Source: Aquipuribacter sp. SD81
GTDB taxonomy: Bacteria > Actinomycetota > Actinomycetes > Actinomycetales > JBBAYJ01
Assembly (NCBI RefSeq): GCF_037153975.1
Contig: NZ_JBBAYJ010000014.1
Location: 42,008-106,007, forward strand
Reading direction: 5' to 3'
DNA length: 64,000 nucleotides
The notes beneath the pieces are model-generated. The model was not told the DNA's origin. It ran no database searches and saw nothing but the letters and a program-made list of their open reading frames with translations. This document shows positions 58,994 to 64,000 of this stretch, piece by piece (the stretch's first letter is position 1; each line of letters opens with the position of its first letter). The position numbers and the translations under genes are program-made.

Positions 58994-60825
58994 CCGACCG
59001 CCGGCACCGCGACGGCCCGGAGCGCGGCGCCGCCGGCGTCGAGCGCGACCACACGCAGCGGCTCGGTGCCCGGCGGCAGCGGGATCTCGGTCTCGAGGTC
59101 CTCCCACGGCACCTCGACGGGCTCGTCCGTCCCGGTCTCGACCCGCCACGTGACCACCTCGGTGGCCCCGTTCCACGACACCGCGAGGCCGCCGGGCGTG
59201 CGGACGACGACGGGGTCGGCGACCGGCGTGGCCTCCCAGTCGACGACCTGCGCGCGGTAGCTGGTGGAGCCCATGGTGGCCCGCCACGACTCGGCGTCGT
59301 CGGGGTCGTCCGGGCCGTGCCACGTGACGGTGCCGCTGTCGGCGTACGCCAGCAGCCAGCCGCCGTCGGGGTCGGGACGCGCGGAGCTGCCGTACAGCGC
59401 GAACAGGTCGTCCGACGACGTGATCTCGCGGACGGTCTTGGCGGTGCCGGCGACCGGGTCCACGTCGAGCACGACCCCGCGCGAGGGGCCGCGCCGGGCG
59501 TTGGCGTTGTCGAAGAACGAGATGGTGTCGGCGTCGAGCCAGCGCGCGTCGTGCTGCAGGCTGGGCGGGTCGCCCTCGAGCTCGAGGTACGGGAAGCGCG
59601 GTCGCCGCACGCCCTCCTCGTCCCAGGCGGCGCCGCCGCCGCCGATGCCCCACTGGACCGTCGCGGAGCCGCGGTCGACCTGCAGCAGCGAGCTCACGTG
59701 GCGCAGCGACACGAGCAGGTCGCCGCGGCGGTCCTCCTCGATGGAGTTGATGTGGGTCGCGTCCAGGCTGCGCCCGCCGACGTCGGCGAGCGACGTGGTG
59801 ACGTCGAGGTCGTCGAGGGCGTGCCACTCGAAGAGCACGTCGCCGGAGTCGAGGTCGACCTCCTGCACGACCGAGTCGATGACGACACCGTCAGCCGGGC
59901 CGTCGACCGAGGTGAGGTCGACCTGCTGCGGCACGTAGCACGTGTAGACCGCGGTGCCGCGGTCGGTGAGCACGAGCTCGTGCAGGTCCGGCTCGTAGCC
60001 GTTCTCGCCCTCGAGGGAGTACAGCTCCTCGTAGCCGTCGTCGACCACGACGAAGCGGCCGCGGAAGGCGCCCTGCACCTCCAGCGACTCCCCCTCGAAC
60101 CACGTGAGGACGGGCTCGCCGTCGAGCAGCTGGACGGCCGCGTTCTCGGTGCCGTCCGCGGAGCCCTCGCGTGCGGCGCTGCTGAACACGAGCCCGCCGT
60201 CGGGCCGCAGCAGCACGACCTGGTCGGCCACCCCCTCGCCATTCTCCCCCGCCGTGGCGAGCACGAGCCCGTCCGGGCCCGCGCCGGCACCGTCGGCGAC
60301 CTGCACGTCGGCGACGCCGAGGTCGGGCAGGGTCTCGAGGTCGCGCGGGGGGCGGTGGGTGCCGTCGGGCGCGGGCGCGCCGCCCTCCCCGCCGCCGAGC
60401 TCGACCGGCGTCATGACGCCGAGGTCGAAGGTCCCGTCGTCCGACGCGCCGACCACGGTGGCGTCGGTGCGGACCGTCACGGTCTCGCCGGCCTCGAACT
60501 CCTCGTCGGGCACGAACGTCGCACCGCCGCCGTCGGGGTGCGCCCGCAGGCTCCCGGGGTGCGCCCCGCTGTCGGAGCCGGTGACGGACACCTCCCCGAG
60601 GGACTGCACCGTCGCCCCGCGGAAGGAGATGGTCGTCTCGGGGTGCACGTGGCCGGCACCGGCGCGCGGGTACACCCACGCGCTCGTGGCGGCGTCGGCG
60701 GCGAGACGCTCGGGGCGCGGCCCCTGGCCGACGCTCAGCGTGCAGCCGGCGAGGGCGACGGCGCCGGCCAGCGGCAGCAGCAGGGCCGCCGCCCGCGGCC
60801 GGTGGCGGGAGGGACTGGGTCGCAC
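58990..60825 (-). CDS. Arylsulfotransferase-like (ASST) lipoprotein
   Basis: 611 residues from GTG 60825. N-terminal lipoprotein signal with lipobox LAGC at about 26-29, an Ig-like exported N-terminal part, then a beta-propeller-type domain. SLDATHINSIEEDRRGDLLVSLRHVSSLLQVDRGS and DPPSLQHDARWLDADTISFFDNAN carry conserved His and Arg typical of Arylsulfotran_2 proteins. These move sulfate between phenolic compounds, or are inactive propellers. TACGGT seven bases upstream supports GTG 60825; GTG 60834 is an alternative. It separates rbfA from truB and is coupled to truB. Confidence 0.8.
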   Translation of the reverse strand: MRPSPSRHRPRAAALLLPLAGAVALAGCTLSVGQGPRPERLAADAATSAWVYPRAGAGHVHPETTISFRGATVQSLGEVSVTGSDSGAHPGSLRAHPDGGGATFVPDEEFEAGETVTVRTDATVVGASDDGTFDLGVMTPVELGGGEGGAPAPDGTHRPPRDLETLPDLGVADVQVADGAGAGPDGLVLATAGENGEGVADQVVLLRPDGGLVFSSAAREGSADGTENAAVQLLDGEPVLTWFEGESLEVQGAFRGRFVVVDDGYEELYSLEGENGYEPDLHELVLTDRGTAVYTCYVPQQVDLTSVDGPADGVVIDSVVQEVDLDSGDVLFEWHALDDLDVTTSLADVGGRSLDATHINSIEEDRRGDLLVSLRHVSSLLQVDRGSATVQWGIGGGGAAWDEEGVRRPRFPYLELEGDPPSLQHDARWLDADTISFFDNANARRGPSRGVVLDVDPVAGTAKTVREITSSDDLFALYGSSARPDPDGGWLLAYADSGTVTWHGPDDPDDAESWRATMGSTSYRAQVVDWEATPVADPVVVRTPGGLAVSWNGATEVVTWRVETGTDEPVEVPWEDLETEIPLPPGTEPLRVVALDAGGAALRAVAVPAVG

Positions 60826-60832
60826 GCCGCTC

Positions 60833-60838
60833 ACCGTA
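60833..60838 (-). promoter_or_regulatory. Leaderless-type -10 for the ASST-like gene
   Basis: TACGGT on the minus strand, seven bases before GTG 60825; suggests a promoter separate from rbfA. Confidence 0.4.
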
Positions 60839-60894
60839 GTGGGGACGGCCGGGCCGTCACGGCGGGCGCGGTGGCGCGCCCGCTGCCGGGACCG

Positions 60895-61431
60895 TCAGAG
60901 ACGCTCGTCGGCCCGGTCGTCCGCCTCGTCGTCCGGCTCGTCGTCCGGCCCGTCGTCCGGCCCCTCGAGCTCGTCGTCCGGCCCCTCGAGCCTGTCGGCC
61001 GTCTCCTCGGCCTCGCGCGGCTGCCGGTAGGGGTCGGCCTCGCCGGCCGGCTGGGCACCCACCGCCGCCGCGGCGATCTCGGCGTCACGGGCGCGCGCGG
61101 CCGCGAGGGCGTCGTCGATACGGCTGGCCGCCTCGGGCACGGCGTCGAGCACGAACTCCAGCGTCGGGGTGAGCCGCACCTGCGTCTGCCGGCCCACCTC
61201 GTTGCGCAGGACGCCCTTCGCCGACTCCAGCGCAGCCGCGGTCGCGGCCTTCTGCTCGTCGTCGCCGTAGACCGTCCAGAACACGGTGGCGTGCTGCAGG
61301 TCGTTGGTGACGCGGGCGTCGGTCACCGTGACGAAGCCCAGCCGGGGGTCCTTGATCCTCTTGTCGAGCGTCTCCGCGACGACCACCTTGATGCGGTCCG
61401 CGAGCCGCCTCGCGCGTGCCGGGTCGGCCAT
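60895..61431 (-). CDS. rbfA: Ribosome-binding factor A with acidic C-terminal tail
   Basis: 178 residues from ATG 61431 with ribosome-binding site GAGGAGAGGG. The KH-like RbfA fold is clear: [54 protein letters not shown] order. Assists late 30S maturation. The last 50 residues are a Glu/Asp/Pro tail with repeated EGPDDE-like units; at DNA level this is a TCGTCCGG-type repeat (about 60927-61010). Tails of this sort vary among actinobacteria. Confidence 0.95.
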   Translation of the reverse strand: MADPARARRLADRIKVVVAETLDKRIKDPRLGFVTVTDARVTNDLQHATVFWTVYGDDEQKAATAAALESAKGVLRNEVGRQTQVRLTPTLEFVLDAVPEAASRIDDALAAARARDAEIAAAAVGAQPAGEADPYRQPREAEETADRLEGPDDELEGPDDGPDDEPDDEADDRADERL

Positions 61432-61469
61432 GTCCCTCTCCTCGTCTCGTACGGGTGTGTGCCCCGACG

Positions 61470-61508
61470 ACGACGGCGCCGCCGGGTTCCCCCGAACGGC
61501 GCCGTCGT
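61470..61508 (-). terminator. Hairpin between infB and rbfA
   Basis: A 12-bp perfect stem (ACGACGGCGCCG with its complement) and 15-base loop, nine bases after the infB stop in transcription order. There is no T-tract. It may attenuate or process the infB-rbfA transcript. Confidence 0.55.
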
Positions 61509-61516
61509 GCGGTGCG

Positions 61517-64000
61517 TCAGTCGCGCGGCTTCTCGCGCATCTCGAACGTCTCGATGACGTCGTCGACGCGGATGTCGTTGAACGACCCCAGGCCGACACC
61601 GCACTCGTAGCCCTCGCGGACCTCGGTGGCGTCGTCCTTGAACCGGCGCAGCGACTCGATCTTGAGGTCCTGGTTGACCACGACCCCGTCGCGGATGAGA
61701 CGCGCCTTGGCGTTGCGGCGGATGAGGCCGTCCCGCACGATGCAGCCCGCGATGTTGCCGAACTTGGAGGAGCGGAACACCTCGCGCACCTCGGCGTTGC
61801 CGAGCTGCACCTCCTCGAACTCCGGCTTGAGCATGCCCTTCATCGCGTTCTCGACGTCCTCGATCGCCCCGTAGATCACGGAGTAGTACCGGATGTCGAC
61901 GCCCTCGCGGTCGGCCAGCTGGGTCGCCGGGCCGTCCGGTCGGACGTTGAAGCCGATGACGATCGCGTTCGACGCGCTCGCGAGCATGATGTTGGTGCGG
62001 GTGATGGCGCCCACGCCGCGGTCGATGACGCGCAGCTGCACGTCGTCGCCCACGTCGAGCTGCATGAGGGACTCCTCGAGCGCCTCGACCGAGCCGGAGA
62101 CGTCGCCCTTGAGGATGAGGTTGAGCGTCTCGACCTTGCCGGCCTGCAGCTGCTGGGTGAAGTCCTCGAGCGTGATCCGCTTGCGGGCCTTGGCCAGGGC
62201 CGCGTTGCGCTCGACGGCCTCGCGCTTCTCGGCGATCTGACGGGCGGTCCGGTCGTCGGGCGCCACCAGGAAGGTGTCGCCCGCGCCCGGGACGCTCGTC
62301 AGGCCCAGCACCTGCACCGGACGGGCGGGAAGCGCCTCGTCCAGGGAGTTGCCGTGCTCGTCGAACATCGCCCGCACGCGCCCGTAGGCGGTCCCGGCGA
62401 CGATCGCGTCGCCGACGTGGAGCGTGCCCTGCTGCACGAGGACGGTCGCGACCGGGCCGCGGCCCTTGTCGAGGTTCGCCTCGATCGAGATGCCGCGCGC
62501 GTCGGTGTCGGGCGCCGCCCGCAGCTCCAGCGCGGCGTCCGCGGTGAGGATGACGGCCTCGAGCAGGTCGTCGATGCCGAGGCGCTGCAGCGCCGACACC
62601 TCGACGAACATCGTGTCGCCGCCGTAGTCCTCGGACACGAGGCCGTACTCGGCGAGCTGGCCCTTGACCTTGTCCGGGTTGGCGCCCGCCTTGTCGACCT
62701 TGTTGACCGCGACCACGATCGGCACGTCCGCCGCCTGGGCGTGGTTGAGCGCCTCGACGGTCTGCGGCATGACGCCGTCGTCGGCGGCCACGACGAGGAT
62801 CGCGATGTCCGTCACCTTCGCACCACGGGCACGCATGGCCGTGAAGGCCTCGTGACCCGGGGTGTCGATGAAGGTGAGCGGGCGGTCGACGCCCTCGTGG
62901 TCGTGGTGCACCTGGTAGGCGCCGATGTGCTGCGTGATGCCACCGGACTCCCCCGCCACCACGTCGGTGGAGCGGACGGCGTCCAGCAACTTCGTCTTGC
63001 CGTGGTCGACGTGGCCCATGACCGTGACGACCGGCGGGCGCGGCATGAGCGCCTCGTCGTCGTACGTCTCGTCGAGGTCGATGGCGAAGCCCTCGAGGAG
63101 CTCGCGGTCCTCGTCCTCCGGCGAGACGATCTGCACGTCGAAGCCGAGCTCGGTGCCGAGCAGACGGAACGTGTCCTCGTCGAGCGACTGCGTCGCCGTC
63201 GCCATCTCACCGAGGCCGAAGAGCACCTTGACGAGCGAGCCGGGGTTCGCGTCGATCTTGTCGGCGAAGTCCGTCAGGGACGAGCCGCGACGCAGCCGGA
63301 CGATCGTGGTGCCGTCGCCACGGGGGACGTCCACGCCGCCCATCGTGGGCGCGGACATGTTGTCGAACTCCTGGCGCTTCGCCCGCTTCGACTTGCGCGC
63401 GCGCACCGGGCGGCCGCCGCCGCGGCCGAAGGCGCCCTGCGTGCCGCCGCGACCGCGGGAGCCCTTGCCGAACCCGCCGCTGCTGGGCAGACGACCGGGA
63501 CCGCCGGGACCACCGGGACCGCCGCCGGGACCACCGGGGCCGCGACCGCGACCACCGGGACCACCCGGACCACCGGGACGACCACGACCACCGGGACCAC
63601 CCGGGCCCGGCCGGCTCGCGGCCGGACGGGGCGGCATCATGCCGGGGTTCGGGCGCGGGGGCATGCCCGCCGGGCTGGGGCGGGGACCACCGGGGCCCGC
63701 CGCACCACGGCCCTGCGGCCGCGGCATGCCCTGGCTGGGGGCGAAGGGGTTGTTCCCCGGGCGCGCGCCGCCGCCGGGGCGGGGCATGCCCTGGCTCGGG
63801 GCGAACGGGTTGTTGCCCGGACGGGCCGGACCGGGTCGGGGACCCGGGCGCTGACCGCCCTGGCCCTGACCACCCTGACCCGGCTGCGCGTCCTGGCCGG
63901 TCTCGGCCGGGGCACCCGGCTGCGCGGGCGCAGCCGGACGGGGTGCGGCCGGGCGCGGGGCGCTCGGCGCGGGGGCCGAGGCCGCGGGGGCCGCCGCGGC
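61517..64000 (-). CDS. infB: Translation initiation factor IF-2, N-terminal end outside window
   Basis: 828 codons are visible and the frame stays open to base 64000, so the start lies beyond the window. The visible N-terminus is a long Gly/Pro/Arg-rich low-complexity region with two [17 protein letters not shown] repeats, followed by an IF2-N-like segment. The GTPase domain has G1 [16 protein letters not shown]3 DTPGHEAF and G4 NKVDK. EF-Tu-like domain II and IF2-C follow. It binds initiator tRNA and directs 50S joining. First gene of the infB-rbfA unit here. Confidence 0.97.
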   Translation of the reverse strand, partial: AAAAPAASAPAPSAPRPAAPRPAAPAQPGAPAETGQDAQPGQGGQGQGGQRPGPRPGPARPGNNPFAPSQGMPRPGGGARPGNNPFAPSQGMPRPQGRGAAGPGGPRPSPAGMPPRPNPGMMPPRPAASRPGPGGPGGRGRPGGPGGPGGRGRGPGGPGGGPGGPGGPGRLPSSGGFGKGSRGRGGTQGAFGRGGGRPVRARKSKRAKRQEFDNMSAPTMGGVDVPRGDGTTIVRLRRGSSLTDFADKIDANPGSLVKVLFGLGEMATATQSLDEDTFRLLGTELGFDVQIVSPEDEDRELLEGFAIDLDETYDDEALMPRPPVVTVMGHVDHGKTKLLDAVRSTDVVAGESGGITQHIGAYQVHHDHEGVDRPLTFIDTPGHEAFTAMRARGAKVTDIAILVVAADDGVMPQTVEALNHAQAADVPIVVAVNKVDKAGANPDKVKGQLAEYGLVSEDYGGDTMFVEVSALQRLGIDDLLEAVILTADAALELRAAPDTDARGISIEANLDKGRGPVATVLVQQGTLHVGDAIVAGTAYGRVRAMFDEHGNSLDEALPARPVQVLGLTSVPGAGDTFLVAPDDRTARQIAEKREAVERNAALAKARKRITLEDFTQQLQAGKVETLNLILKGDVSGSVEALEESLMQLDVGDDVQLRVIDRGVGAITRTNIMLASASNAIVIGFNVRPDGPATQLADREGVDIRYYSVIYGAIEDVENAMKGMLKPEFEEVQLGNAEVREVFRSSKFGNIAGCIVRDGLIRRNAKARLIRDGVVVNQDLKIESLRRFKDDATEVREGYECGVGLGSFNDIRVDDVIETFEMREKPRD

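Noticed and set aside
1..64000. tRNA, rRNA, insertion sequence or prophage genes
   Set aside because: None were seen; no transposase, integrase or tRNA-like cloverleaf could be supported.

Overview
The window is high-GC DNA from an actinobacterium. Supporting signs are the ctaE-qcrC-qcrA-qcrB respiratory order with a two-haem QcrC, a Tad pilus locus with paired TadB/TadC proteins, many GTG starts, dense 4-bp start/stop overlaps, and many genes that look leaderless (a TANNNT or CANNNT hexamer 6-8 nt before the start codon). No rRNA, tRNA, CRISPR array, insertion sequence or prophage was seen. The family within Actinomycetota cannot be fixed from this sequence alone.

Layout. 1-5.6 kb: the 3' end of a long-chain acyl-CoA synthetase gene, a GT-C-like membrane protein and an ABC transporter pair. 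5.7-19.9 kb: a Tad/Flp pilus locus with tadE- and tadG-like pseudopilin genes, rcpC/cpaB, cpaE, cpaF/tadA, a von Willebrand A-TadB fusion, tadC, a GAF-like gene, a DnaB-type RecA ATPase on the other strand, a membrane histidine kinase with a LuxR-type response regulator, and two tandem Flp pilins. 19.9-29.5 kb: envelope genes (GT87 and GT4 glycosyltransferases, a membrane-anchored gluzincin-like protease, an HTTM-like membrane protein), a DEDDh exonuclease/UvrC-like nuclease with a divergent CxxC miniprotein gene, another membrane protein and a VapBC-like toxin-antitoxin pair. 29.5-35.5 kb: trpD, a degenerate receiver protein, and divergently the ctaE-qcrCAB electron-transport operon closed by a strong hairpin. 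35.5-43 kb: an acetyltransferase, a membrane acyltransferase-like protein, dapB, an M16 protease, pnp and rpsO. 43.3-46.5 kb: a tightly overlapping four-gene cluster (acyl-CoA dehydrogenase-like, PIG-L deacetylase, methyltransferase, GT2) that looks like an uncharacterised glycoconjugate or small-molecule pathway. 46.6-56.3 kb: ribF, a SRPBCC protein, a CGNR zinc-finger regulator divergent from an EamA exporter, GT39, DUF3097, an EXLDI protein with an ABC-2 exporter, DUF2461 and AzlCD. 56.3-64 kb: a repeat array, an M48 protease, then truB, an arylsulfotransferase-like lipoprotein, rbfA and infB (cut by the window edge).

How the genes work together. The Tad genes should build a type IVc pilus. 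CpaF powers it, TadB/TadC form the membrane platform, CpaE localises it, and Flp is the subunit. The kinase/regulator pair beside flp is the obvious local controller. CtaE with QcrCAB forms part of the actinobacterial bc1-aa3 supercomplex. infB/rbfA/truB/ribF/rpsO/pnp are the usual translation and RNA-turnover neighbourhood, here interrupted by the sulfotransferase-like lipoprotein, the GT2/PIG-L cluster and the EXLDI exporter block. The most interesting unexplained material is the four-gene PIG-L cluster, the EXLDI exporter with its operator-like and 8-bp repeats, the lipoprotein inserted between rbfA and truB, the compositionally odd TadG-like gene, and three families of short repeats in noncoding gaps.
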